Origin: Mariniradius saccharolyticus AK6
GTDB lineage: Bacteria > Bacteroidota > Bacteroidia > Cytophagales > Cyclobacteriaceae
DNA: 64,000 nucleotides
Assembly: GCF_000330725.2 (NCBI RefSeq)
Contig: NZ_AMZY02000010.1
Span: 310,001 to 374,000, forward strand
Direction of reading: 5' to 3'
This document shows positions 34,148-42,766 of this stretch, piece after piece. How positions within the stretch are numbered: the stretch's first letter is position 1; each line of letters starts with the position of its first letter. Under the pieces are notes generated by a model. That model saw only the letters and a list, made by a program, of their open reading frames with translations. It was not told the DNA's origin and searched no databases. Both the position numbers and the translations under genes were made by a program.

Positions 34148-35629
34148 CTAATGGCCGCCGCCCATCTGTACGCTTCCTGTCTCGACGGATTGGTTTTCTT
34201 TGATTCTAAGCACGGCCACTGCCGCCAAGAGCAACAATACACCTGCAAAAGCGATGGAAATCCCCGGGTCGTTGCCAAGGAAGTTTTTCGCGACAAAACC
34301 GAAGCTCAGGGTTTGGAAGATCATCGGCACCACGATCATCATGTTGATAATTCCCATGTAGACGCCATAGCGCTCTTTCGGAATTTCATTGACCACCAAG
34401 AGGTAGGGAATACCCATCATGCTTGCCCATGCAATGCCAAATCCGGTCATTGGCGCAAAAAGCAAGTATTTGTTTTCGATAAATGGGAATACCAACAAAC
34501 CCAAGCCTGCAACAATCAAACAGAAGAAATGGACCTTTTTTGGACCAAACCGCTTGGCCACACCAACCAATGCAAAGGCCGAAAGGAAGGTGACGACATT
34601 GTACCAACCATTGACGAGGCCGGTCCAGCCAACGGCTTCCTCATACAAATCCATGTTTTCGGAGGGAGAGGTATTCCAGACGGATTGCGCGATGCTTTTG
34701 GCGGCATTCTGCCAATAGACAAACAAGGCATACCATTGGAAAAGGTACACCAAGGCCAACTTCCACATCACGGATGGCATATCCAGAATAGCACTGATGA
34801 TTTCCAAGTTTTGGGAAAAGAGCACCTTGGAAGACGGACGCTTTTCGATGGCGTGAACGGTCCTTCGGAGAATACCCCGATCGAAAATCGCAGGAACCAA
34901 CAAGACCAAAAACAGTGCATAAATGAACAGAGACGTAACGACAGAAAGAAAAAACTGGATCACGGGATGCGGCATGCCCTCGTTTTTTTCTTTCAATACC
35001 TGCAATTCATCGGGAGAGGGCGGAATTTCCGAAGTCTTGTAGATACTCCATCCAACCGAGGCGATCGAACAAACGGATCCCAGGAAGAATGACGCGTACA
35101 CCCATACGGGCAGCGAACCCGCAGTGCCGGGAATGTACATTTGGAAGAAAAACAGGGAAAGATTGGCCAAGGTAATGCCCAAGCCCGTGAAGAAGCTTTG
35201 GGTGAGAAATCCGGTCGCGTACTGCTCCTCGGGCAACTTGTCAGCAATCAGCGCCCTATAGGGTTCCATGGCGGTGTTGTTGGCAGCATCAAGCACCCAA
35301 AGCAAACCGGCCGCCATCCACAGCGTGCTGCTGAAAGGATAAAGGAACAGGCAAATACTGCAAAAAACCGCCCCGATAAAGAAGAAAGGCTTCCGTCTAC
35401 CAAATCTTGGGCTCCAAGTCCGGTCGCTAAGCGCACCGATGATCGGCTGAATCAATAACCCGGTCATTGGTCCTGCCAGATTTAGAATCGGGATCTCGTG
35501 GGGTTGCGCGCCCAGCATGTCATAGATCGGGTTTACCGCCGATTGTTGAAGCCCAAAACTGTACTGAATTCCGAAAAAACCAACATTCATGTTGATGATT
35601 TGGGAGAAGGTTAGTTGGGGTTTCTGCAT
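34148..35629 (-). CDS. MFS sugar transporter (SLC45/GPH-like, probable sucrose or maltose importer)
   Basis: From the ATG at 35629 the product has 493 residues and about 12 membrane spans. An upstream TTG would add 18 residues without a conserved feature. The motif GALSDRTWSPRFGRRKPFFFIGA is the loop 2-3 signature of sucrose/maltose MFS carriers, and NLAGPMTGLLIQPIIGA and DAANNTAMEPYRALIADKLPEEQ are also typical of that group. Placement directly before the amylosucrase gene supports sucrose as the substrate. No regulator gene (LacI type) is present nearby, so control is unknown. Confidence 0.87.
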   Translation of the reverse strand: MQKPQLTFSQIINMNVGFFGIQYSFGLQQSAVNPIYDMLGAQPHEIPILNLAGPMTGLLIQPIIGALSDRTWSPRFGRRKPFFFIGAVFCSICLFLYPFSSTLWMAAGLLWVLDAANNTAMEPYRALIADKLPEEQYATGFLTQSFFTGLGITLANLSLFFFQMYIPGTAGSLPVWVYASFFLGSVCSIASVGWSIYKTSEIPPSPDELQVLKEKNEGMPHPVIQFFLSVVTSLFIYALFLVLLVPAIFDRGILRRTVHAIEKRPSSKVLFSQNLEIISAILDMPSVMWKLALVYLFQWYALFVYWQNAAKSIAQSVWNTSPSENMDLYEEAVGWTGLVNGWYNVVTFLSAFALVGVAKRFGPKKVHFFCLIVAGLGLLVFPFIENKYLLFAPMTGFGIAWASMMGIPYLLVVNEIPKERYGVYMGIINMMIVVPMIFQTLSFGFVAKNFLGNDPGISIAFAGVLLLLAAVAVLRIKENQSVETGSVQMGGGH

Positions 35630-35842
35630 GGGCACAACGCTGGTTGGGTAAGGTCTCAGCTTCGAAAAAACATTATTCTCCAATCAAAGCCAAATCCTTC
35701 CGAAAATAGGGATTTTGCAGGAAGTCGAAAAAAAATCAACCTGTGTTCTCGATGTTTTTGGAAGAAAATGTGATATCAATCGTTTGCGGGAAAGGATGAA
35801 CGGTAGCCGATTTAGAAATTGTCAAAAGGCCGATTCTATCCA

Positions 35843-37012
35843 TCAGCGCCACACGAGAGTCCTCCAAACAATCTGGGCGTAGTTGTCCCGCTCATACAAA
35901 ATACCCAAGGTTGAACCGTTCAAACTCACCAGATCACTGTAAGCGGTCCAAGACACTTTTTTGGGATCATCTGTCCTGTCAATAGGTATGACCTTTGGCC
36001 ACGATTTCCCCTCGTCGAAGCTGATTTTGATCGTCAGGTTGTTGCGGTCATTTGGGTCGGAGGCGTTGGAATGGGCCAAGATTGTCTTTCCATCCGACTG
36101 GCCGATGGCCAAAATGGACCCTTGGCATACAGGATCGGGAAGCGCTTCCTCAAACCTGATCTCTTCCCAACTGTTTCCCCCATCGGATGAGTAAGCCAAT
36201 ATCCGCTGCCTTATGTCTCCACGCTGGTTGCGAATACTCATGATCATTCGGCCACCAGAGAGTTCAGCACCGATGGATTCATTTGAGCCGGGGAGGTAAA
36301 CAGACTCTGAAATCTTGAAAGACTTTCCATGGTCATCCGAGAAAAACCCATGCGCCCTGTACTCCTCAAAATTTTGTTGGGGAGGTCCTACAGAATGGTT
36401 GGCCGGCACATAGATTCTTCCCTTGTACTTCCCTTCCTGAAATTGGAAAGCGTGGCCCGGCGTATTGGCGTAGTGCCTCCAACCTTCGGAGTGCTGATAA
36501 AGAGGATTAAATTGTGGGTTGTTTGGCCGATGCACTTTCAGGGTGATGTTCTCTGGCTCTTCCCAAGTATGGCCAAAATCAAAGGATTTCATCATCCAAA
36601 CCTCTCTTACGCCTTTGTTGAGACGGATATCGTATTCATGGTTGTTGCCAGTATTGTAAAAAAGAAAGACGACGCCTTTGGGGAAATCCGGATCCAACAT
36701 ATCCACGACCGGGGCTGGATTACCTGCCTGAAGACTGTCATAGTCCACCAACGTCTCCAAAGACGACCATGTCTTTCCTTGATCGCGACTCCGTTTCATG
36801 ACCAGGTTTACATCACCGAAATCGGCGCTGCCGTTTACCCTTCCCTCTGCAAATGCCAACAAATCCCCATTGGGCAATGCAAGGATCGCAGGTATACGAT
36901 AGACAGCATGACCTTCTTTCCCGCTTTGAAAAACGATCGTTTCAGTTTCTTGGCAAAAGACAAAAAACGGAAGTAGTACCAACAAGCAGAAAAGAAATAA
37001 GGATGATCTCAT
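35843..37012 (-). CDS. Secreted sialidase (exo-alpha-sialidase, GH33-like)
   Basis: A 389-residue six-bladed-propeller protein with signal peptide MRSSLFLFCLLVLLPFFVFC. It has the arginine motif YRIP (FRIP-like), the acidic segment LLAFAEGR, and five Asp-box repeats: SRDQGKTW, SFDFGHTW, SDDHGKSF, SSDGGNSW and SFDEGKSW. The terminal YERDNYAQIVW carries the expected Tyr/Glu nucleophile pair region. It releases terminal sialic acid, or a related sugar, from glycans outside the cytoplasm. No sialic acid lyase, kinase or SusCD genes lie beside it; the divergent CitMHS operon is the only neighbour of possible relevance. Confidence 0.87.
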   Translation of the reverse strand: MRSSLFLFCLLVLLPFFVFCQETETIVFQSGKEGHAVYRIPAILALPNGDLLAFAEGRVNGSADFGDVNLVMKRSRDQGKTWSSLETLVDYDSLQAGNPAPVVDMLDPDFPKGVVFLFYNTGNNHEYDIRLNKGVREVWMMKSFDFGHTWEEPENITLKVHRPNNPQFNPLYQHSEGWRHYANTPGHAFQFQEGKYKGRIYVPANHSVGPPQQNFEEYRAHGFFSDDHGKSFKISESVYLPGSNESIGAELSGGRMIMSIRNQRGDIRQRILAYSSDGGNSWEEIRFEEALPDPVCQGSILAIGQSDGKTILAHSNASDPNDRNNLTIKISFDEGKSWPKVIPIDRTDDPKKVSWTAYSDLVSLNGSTLGILYERDNYAQIVWRTLVWR

Positions 37013-37216
37013 TTTTGGTAGATGTTGATAGAAATAATCAATTTCAGACTGGCAGGATTTAGGACCGAATCACAAGCTTGAGGCTGAATATAAGACAAAT
37101 CCCATTTCACAGCATTTCATATTAGAGTTTCAGCGAACCAATTGTCTAAAATTTGATAAGTCGCTTGATATTTTTCTGTTTATTTGGATAATCTCTCCCA
37201 AACAAAATATTTCAAC

Positions 37217-38509
37217 ATGCTGGCATTTCTCGGCCTTTTAACAATACTGCTACTCTTGTATTTGGTGATTACCAAAAAGGCTTCTCCCGTGGTGGCTTTG
37301 ATTGCCGTGCCAGTCATAACGGGACTTGTGGCAGGGTTTGGCGCGGAACTTCCCACAATGATAGGAAATGGTCTAAAGGACATCGCTCCGACCGGCATCA
37401 TGTTCATTTTCGCCATCCTGTTTTTTGGTGTTTTGATGGATGCAGGCACATTCCAACCCATCATCAATCGCCTGTTGCGGTTTGCCGGAAATGACCCTGT
37501 CAAAATCACCGTCGCCACCGCCATCCTGGCGATGTTGGTCCATTTGGACGGTTCTGGGGCTGTGACGTTTTTGGTGGTGATCCCAGCGATGGTACCGATT
37601 TATGACAAAGTAGGCATGAAAAGGCTTACCCTTGCCAGTGTCGTAGCATTGTCGGCAGGAACGATGAATATCCTCCCTTGGGGAGGTCCTACTCTGCGGG
37701 CGGCGACTGCGCTTGATTTGAGCGTCACCGAGCTTTTCAACCCTATCTTGATTCCCATGCTGGTCGGATTGATCACTGTGCTCGTGATTGCTGTTTTTTT
37801 TGGGAAAAAAGAAAAAGCCAGACTTCCAGTCCCTGGACCAAGCCTTGTGACAGACCAAGACATCCAAGCCGAATACGATGAACTAGCGGGTCCAAAACTT
37901 TTTCTTTTCAATGTATTCCTGATCGTTCTTGCGATTGGCTTCTTGGTGTCAGGTATGGCACCGCCCTACGTCGTTTTCATGATTGCATTTGCGCTAGCGA
38001 TTACGATCAATTTCCCGAAAGTTGACTTACAGCGAAAAATCATTGACGCCCATGCCAAAGAAGCGATGCTGATGGCTTCTATCTTATTTGCAGCAGGTTG
38101 TTTTACAGGAATCTTAAAGGGCACAGGCATGATGGAGGCAATGGCGGGCTCTATTAATCAATTCATTCCTGAAAAAATCGGCTCACACCTCCCTTTGATC
38201 ACGGGTATTCTTTCCATGCCTTTGAGTCTATTGTTTGACCCAGATTCCTTTTATTTTGGCATTTTGCCGCTGTTAGCATCAACTGCCGAATCGTTCCAAG
38301 CGTCCGGCATCGAAGTAGCCCAGGCCGCTATCATGGGTCAGATGACCACCGGATTTGCGGTGAGTCCTTTGACTGGATCGACGTTCCTCTTGATTGGTTT
38401 GGCTGGGGTCGATCTAGGTGAGCATCAAATAAAAACCATTCCTTGGGCCTTTTTGGTGACTTTGGTGATTTTGACTGTTTCGGTCTTGATGGGGATCATT
38501 TCTATCTGA
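37217..38509 (+). CDS. CitMHS family permease (citrate/organic acid:H+ symporter-like)
   Basis: A 430-residue membrane protein (ATG at 37217; a TTG 33 bases upstream is unlikely) with about 11-12 spans. CitMHS-family segments are APTGIMFIFAILFFGVLMDAG, VHLDGSGAVTFLVVIPAMVPIY, LPWGGPTLRAATAL and PLTGSTFLLIGLAGVDLGEHQ. Known members move metal-citrate complexes, and others carry unrelated acids. It heads a four-gene operon with an AtuA-like protein, its C-terminal-domain partner and a NagB-like isomerase, so it probably imports the acid substrate of that pathway. It is divergent from the sialidase gene. Confidence 0.87.
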   Translation: MLAFLGLLTILLLLYLVITKKASPVVALIAVPVITGLVAGFGAELPTMIGNGLKDIAPTGIMFIFAILFFGVLMDAGTFQPIINRLLRFAGNDPVKITVATAILAMLVHLDGSGAVTFLVVIPAMVPIYDKVGMKRLTLASVVALSAGTMNILPWGGPTLRAATALDLSVTELFNPILIPMLVGLITVLVIAVFFGKKEKARLPVPGPSLVTDQDIQAEYDELAGPKLFLFNVFLIVLAIGFLVSGMAPPYVVFMIAFALAITINFPKVDLQRKIIDAHAKEAMLMASILFAAGCFTGILKGTGMMEAMAGSINQFIPEKIGSHLPLITGILSMPLSLLFDPDSFYFGILPLLASTAESFQASGIEVAQAAIMGQMTTGFAVSPLTGSTFLLIGLAGVDLGEHQIKTIPWAFLVTLVILTVSVLMGIISI

Positions 38510-38514
38510 ATGTG

Positions 38515-39834
38515 ATGAAAAAAGATGTCATAAGAATCGGCTGCGGTGCCGGTTTCTCGGGAGACCGATTGGAACCAGCGCTTATTCTTACAGAACAAGG
38601 AGATTTGGACTATTTGGTCCTCGAATGCCTTGCGGAGCGTACCATTGCCCTTGCACAAAAGGCCAAGCAACAAAATCCAAACCTGGGCTACGACCCAATG
38701 TTGGAAAGAAGGATTACAGGCCTCCTGCCACTTTTGGTCAAACACAACACACGGCTTATAACAAACATGGGAGCAGCAAACCCCTTGTCTGGAGCACAGA
38801 AGATCATCGATATCGCCAAAAGGCTGCAACTCACGATCAAAGTCGCCGTGGTCTTGGGGGATGATGTTTTTGCCAGCATTTCAGGAGACGAGCCAAGTAT
38901 GGAGGGAAACAAAGCATTAAGCACCTACGGCACGCTCATTTCCGCCAATGCATACATGGGTGTCGATGCGATTCTGCCGGCCCTAAAGACGGATGCCAAT
39001 ATCATCCTTACGGGAAGGGTGGCGGATCCATCGTTATTTTTGGCACCAATGATTCACGAGTTCGGATGGGATCGGGCGGACTGGGATTTGATGGGAAAAG
39101 GAACGGTTCTCGGGCACCTAATGGAATGTGCCGGACAGATAACGGGAGGCTATTTTGCCGATCCTGTCAGTAAGCCTGTTGCCGGAATGGAAAATTTGGG
39201 GCATCCCTTTGTGGATGTGTATCCTGACGGCAGCGGTATCATTGGTAAAGTCTCCGGAACAGGCGGCGAAATCACGATTCGGACCGCCAAGGAGCAACTG
39301 CTTTATGAAGTCCTAGATCCAGGAAATTACTTCACGCCCGATGTGGTTGCCGACTTCCGCTCTGTGCATTTTGAAGAAATCAAAAAGGACCAAATCAAAG
39401 TCACCGGCGGAACTGGAAAACCCAAACCATCCCAACTGAAGGTCAGTGTTGGTTACCAAGCGGGATTTATGGGCGAAGGAGAAATCTCCTACGCAGGCGC
39501 GCATGCCAAGGAAAGAGCGGCACTAGCCGGCGAAATCATCGAGAAAAGAATCCGGAATCTTTTCGATGAATTCAGGGTAGATTTCATCGGATTGAGTTCG
39601 CTCCATGGCCCTGTAATTCCCCAAGGATCTGAACCCTACGAAGTACGACTGAGGGTCGTGGGAAAAAGCCACAGCCAGGACAAGGCCAATCTTATCGGAG
39701 AAGAAGTGGAAGCACTCTATACCAACGGACCCGCGGGAGGAGGAGGGGCGAGAAAAAGCGTCAAGGAAATCATCGGCGTCGTTTCCATACTATTGGACCG
39801 AGATAAAATCAATCCTGAAGTAATAATCCCATGA
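38515..39834 (+). CDS. AtuA-like protein (acyclic terpene utilisation family, DUF1446)
   Basis: A 439-residue cytoplasmic protein (ATG at 38515, five bases after the permease stop; the frame extends further up inside that gene). It has the DUF1446 pattern: IRIGCGAGFSGDRLEPA at the N-terminus, DYLVLECLAERTIALAQ, TNMGAANPLSGAQKI, ILTGRVADPSLFLAP and HLMECAGQITGGYFADP. The founding member AtuA belongs to Pseudomonas citronellol/geraniol breakdown, but its biochemical role is not settled, and no other terpene genes occur here. The terminal GPAGGGGARKSV ends the domain. It is coupled to the next gene by a four-base overlap. Confidence 0.87.
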   Translation: MKKDVIRIGCGAGFSGDRLEPALILTEQGDLDYLVLECLAERTIALAQKAKQQNPNLGYDPMLERRITGLLPLLVKHNTRLITNMGAANPLSGAQKIIDIAKRLQLTIKVAVVLGDDVFASISGDEPSMEGNKALSTYGTLISANAYMGVDAILPALKTDANIILTGRVADPSLFLAPMIHEFGWDRADWDLMGKGTVLGHLMECAGQITGGYFADPVSKPVAGMENLGHPFVDVYPDGSGIIGKVSGTGGEITIRTAKEQLLYEVLDPGNYFTPDVVADFRSVHFEEIKKDQIKVTGGTGKPKPSQLKVSVGYQAGFMGEGEISYAGAHAKERAALAGEIIEKRIRNLFDEFRVDFIGLSSLHGPVIPQGSEPYEVRLRVVGKSHSQDKANLIGEEVEALYTNGPAGGGGARKSVKEIIGVVSILLDRDKINPEVIIP

Positions 39835-40145
39835 TCAAGCTTGCCAAAATTGCCCATAGCCGGGCCGGAGACAAAGGAAACACATTGGTTCTATCGCTGT
39901 TTCCATTTGACGAAAACGACTATCCCCGCTTGATACAGGAAGTCACCGCCGAAAAAGTCAAGGCCCATCTCAGCGATCAGGTCAAAGGAGAGGTTTCACG
40001 ATACGAAATCCCTGGTCTCCATGCGCTCTTATTTACTTGCACAGAGGCACTGGGGACGGGAGTGACGACCTCATTGGCTCTAGATGCCCATGGAAAATCA
40101 TTGAGTTATGCCTTATTGGAAATGAAAATAAACCCAAAACCATGA
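39831..40145 (+). CDS. AtuA C-terminal-like ferredoxin-fold protein
   Basis: A 104-residue protein that matches the small domain fused to the C-terminus of AtuA in some bacteria: KLAKIAHSRAGDKGNTLVLSLFPFDENDYP, followed by VSRYEIPGLHALLFTCTEALGTG and the final LDAHGKSLSYALLEMKI. Here it is a separate gene overlapping the AtuA-like gene by four bases and the NagB-like gene by four bases, so the proteins are probably made in equal amounts and form a complex. The domain's chemistry is unknown. Confidence 0.83.
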   Translation: MIKLAKIAHSRAGDKGNTLVLSLFPFDENDYPRLIQEVTAEKVKAHLSDQVKGEVSRYEIPGLHALLFTCTEALGTGVTTSLALDAHGKSLSYALLEMKINPKP

Positions 40146-40831
40146 ACATTGTCTCTTGCAAAAACTACGAAGAGTTGAGTCAGCGAGCCGCTCAAATCGT
40201 CCTTAAGGAAATTTCCGTAAAGCCGGATTTGCTTTTTTGCGCAGCGACGGGGAATTCTCCCACAGGCATGTACGCCGAAATGGCCAAAAAGCCCGAAGCG
40301 TTTCACTCTATGCGGGTCGTCAAAATGGACGAATGGGGTATCATCCCGCTCTCCCATCCTGACTCCTGCGAGACATATCTGAAAAAACACCTGCTCGGAC
40401 CGCTGGGTATCCCTGCGGACCGCTACATGACATTTGACACGGCCGCTGATTTGGCTGATAGCGAATGTGAAAAAATGCGCCAATTGATTGCCGCAAACGG
40501 GCCTTTTGACATATGTATCCTTGGCCTAGGGAAAAATGGGCATATCGCCTTCAACGAACCTGCAGATTTCCTACAGCCATTTTTTCACAAAGCAACTTTG
40601 GCACCTTCCACCATCCAACACGACCCGGCACTGTCCCAAGGAACCGAACCAGCCTATGGCCTCTGCGTGGGGATGCGGGATATCCTGCAGTCCAAAAAGA
40701 TCATTTTCTTGGTCTCCGGAAAAGGGAAGGAAGATGCTTGGCGCAGAATCCAAGAGCAGAAGATCGGCACAGATTGCCCGGCGAGCTTCCTTTGGCTGCA
40801 TCAAAATACCGATTGTTTGGTGATCGAGTAA
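40142..40831 (+). CDS. NagB-like isomerase/deaminase (galactosamine- or glucosamine-6-phosphate deaminase family)
   Basis: A 229-residue protein starting at the ATG that overlaps the previous stop (ATGA). It has the NagB/6-phosphogluconolactonase fold signatures: FCAATGNSPTGMYAEM (phosphate loop), RVVKMDEWGIIPLSHPDSCETYLKKHL, CILGLGKNGHIAFNEPA (catalytic Asp/His region) and FLVSGKGKEDAWRRI. It is closest by eye to galactosamine-6-phosphate isomerase-type proteins. Its position at the end of the CitMHS-AtuA operon is odd for amino-sugar use, so the true substrate may be another sugar phosphate or a lactone. Confidence 0.82.
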   Translation: MNIVSCKNYEELSQRAAQIVLKEISVKPDLLFCAATGNSPTGMYAEMAKKPEAFHSMRVVKMDEWGIIPLSHPDSCETYLKKHLLGPLGIPADRYMTFDTAADLADSECEKMRQLIAANGPFDICILGLGKNGHIAFNEPADFLQPFFHKATLAPSTIQHDPALSQGTEPAYGLCVGMRDILQSKKIIFLVSGKGKEDAWRRIQEQKIGTDCPASFLWLHQNTDCLVIE

Positions 40832-40876
40832 GCCCAAGTTGTCTAGGCATGTCCCTTTCTGTCTAGGGCGTTTTGA

Positions 40877-41674
40877 TCAGTTCAGAAAAATCTCCCAATC
40901 CTTGGCAGGGATGACCGGGGAAGCTGAAAGGTATTTCTGATAGGCATCTTTGACAGCTTTCAGATATCCATCCTTGATGTGGCTGGGATACAAGCCAACC
41001 AAGGGAATCTTCTCCTGCAATGCAGCCAAAGCTTCCCGAAAGGACCCGTATCTATGGACGATCTCCACATTGTCCAGCTCCGCATCATCCCTTCGCTGGT
41101 CAAACACGAAGTACTTTTTCTCCTCGGTCACGAAAAAGTAGGTGCTTCGCCCCCCCTGTTCCGCTTTGAAAAAATCCACCGAAACACCCGGTCCCGAAAG
41201 GTGGCATACCCGCTCCCAATCATGATTGTAGGCCATACATTCTATGATTCCGGTGAGTATTTCCAACAAATCCTCCTTGACCCGATCAAATGGCAAAAAA
41301 TCCTCAGCCCCTCTCCGATCCAGCAATCTTGCCGAAGCCAAGTCCTTGTCAGCAGTGATTTGGTCGATTTCGACCCGAAATCCGTTTGATTTGGCAGCCT
41401 TCACCAAAGCGACAAATTCATCATCATAACCCGAAAGGCTGTATTCAACGACCAGGACTTTGTCCTCCATCAGGGCATCCATGGCTTCCTCGGTAGCCTG
41501 GTTATAAATATCGGCCAAGCGATCGTCTCCAAACGCCGCCATCGTCCCAAAAAGGTCCTGGGAAATCCTACACAGGTCCAATACAAAATACCCTTCTCTT
41601 TTGGCAAAATGCTTTGCAATAAACGTGGTCTTCCCCACTCCCACGGGTCCTGTCACAAATAATATGGTGTTCAT
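40877..41674 (-). CDS. P-loop NTPase, possible small-molecule kinase, of unassigned family
   Basis: A 265-residue protein with a perfect Walker A (GPVGVGKTT, residues 9-17) and AAA_33/zeta-toxin-like organisation: ILFVTGPVGVGKTTFIAKHF, a VLVVEYSLSG strand in the Walker B position, and SARLLDRRG as a possible lid. The C-terminal 100 residues match nothing I recognise. It could phosphorylate a nucleotide or sugar. It is convergent with the NagB-like gene and divergent from the TspO-like gene; no partner gene is adjacent. Confidence 0.65.
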   Translation of the reverse strand: MNTILFVTGPVGVGKTTFIAKHFAKREGYFVLDLCRISQDLFGTMAAFGDDRLADIYNQATEEAMDALMEDKVLVVEYSLSGYDDEFVALVKAAKSNGFRVEIDQITADKDLASARLLDRRGAEDFLPFDRVKEDLLEILTGIIECMAYNHDWERVCHLSGPGVSVDFFKAEQGGRSTYFFVTEEKKYFVFDQRRDDAELDNVEIVHRYGSFREALAALQEKIPLVGLYPSHIKDGYLKAVKDAYQKYLSASPVIPAKDWEIFLN

Positions 41675-41884
41675 AGCTGATCAAATTTTAGCTACATTGA
41701 AATTTCTTAACACATCAATTTACCCATTCAGCGCCGTCTGAAATAGTGATTGACAGGAGATGTCAGGGAATAGTTTTCCAATTTTCTTGATTCAAAAAAT
41801 CATTAGCGAACTGTCAACCTTCGCTCTAAATCCACTTCCTAAACAAAAGGGCAATTTTTGTACTTTAGCCTACAAAACCATCCC

Positions 41885-42661
41885 ATGCGCAACGTTTCCC
41901 TTTACCTCTTCAACTGGCTGACTTTCGGCGCCACCCTGTATTTCAATTACCTGTATGGTTCTGGCGCTGCGGGTGTCAAATCGGTTGGGGAAATCAGCAA
42001 CCAATACCCAACCCTGATCACGCCTGCCGGATTCACCTTTTCCATTTGGGGCTTGATCTACCTGCTGCTGCTCGGTTACTTGATTTATCAGGGGTGGACA
42101 TTGCTGAGAAAAAGCCCAGAAAAATCACTGCTTCCATCCGGCATTTGGTTTGGCATCAGCAATCTGCTTAATCTCGCTTGGATCGTCACATGGTGCAACG
42201 AATGGCTCTATCTTTCAGCGATTGTCATCATTGGGCTCTTGGTCTCCCTGCTGGTTTTGGGACATCGGCTACAAATAGGTTCAAAAAACAACTCAATTTC
42301 CCAATACCTTTGGATAGCCACGCCGATTGCAGTGTACACAGGTTGGGTGACAGTGGCTACCCTCGTCAACGTCTCCGTCCTGGTATATGACTTGGGAATC
42401 CTGACTTCAGGTCCTGCAGTCTGGACATTGGCGATGTTGGCGATTGCATCTGGAATCTATCTTTACCTGCTTTTCAAGCAAAATATTGCCCAAGCAACCT
42501 GGGTGGGCGTATGGGCATTTTCGGGAATTGCGGCCAACAACTGGGGCGGAGAAACAATGGTAGCCTATGGGGCATTGGCACTTGCCTTGGCGCTCGCATT
42601 GGCAATTATTGTGCGATTCTTCCTGGCAAAGCAGCTTGACAAAAACCTGGAAACGCTGTGA
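41885..42661 (+). CDS. Tryptophan-rich sensory protein-like membrane protein (TspO-related)
   Basis: A 258-residue protein (ATG at 41885; the frame opens at a TTG 27 bases earlier) with about seven hydrophobic segments, rich in Trp: FTFSIWGLIYLLLLGYLIYQGW, NLAWIVTWCNEWLYLSA, IYTGWV-like VYTGWVTVATLVN and IAANNWGGETMVAYGALALALALALAI. This resembles the TspO/MBR-related family of Trp-rich sensory proteins seen in Bacteroidota, but it is longer than classical five-helix TspO (about 160 residues). Ligand and role are unknown. A two-way terminator follows. Confidence 0.72.
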   Translation: MRNVSLYLFNWLTFGATLYFNYLYGSGAAGVKSVGEISNQYPTLITPAGFTFSIWGLIYLLLLGYLIYQGWTLLRKSPEKSLLPSGIWFGISNLLNLAWIVTWCNEWLYLSAIVIIGLLVSLLVLGHRLQIGSKNNSISQYLWIATPIAVYTGWVTVATLVNVSVLVYDLGILTSGPAVWTLAMLAIASGIYLYLLFKQNIAQATWVGVWAFSGIAANNWGGETMVAYGALALALALALAIIVRFFLAKQLDKNLETL

Positions 42662-42715
42662 TTCCTTCTTGCCCTATATTCCCTTTTGCTGAAGACAACA
42701 ACGGGGATATCACAC

Positions 42716-42753
42716 AAAAAAAGGCCCTTGAAGTTTCCAAGAGCCTTTTTTTT
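42716..42753. terminator. Bidirectional terminator between the TspO-like gene and lpdA
   Basis: An A run, GGC, C, CTTG, 7-base loop, CAAG, A, GCC, then eight T. The stem is interrupted by one C/A mismatch and flanked by A and T tracts on both sides, so it can end both convergent transcripts. Confidence 0.85.
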
Positions 42754-42766
42754 GAAAGTATCGAAT

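Noticed and set aside
34106-35092. 328-residue plus-strand frame antisense to the MFS transporter gene
   Set aside because: It lies wholly opposite a clear transporter gene, is unusually rich in His, Gln and Asp as expected of an antisense frame, and shows no domain motif.
38515-39834. Terpene (citronellol/geraniol) degradation locus
   Set aside because: Only AtuA-like proteins are present; the carboxylase, dehydrogenase and hydratase genes of the atu cluster are missing, and the neighbours are a CitMHS permease and a NagB-like gene.
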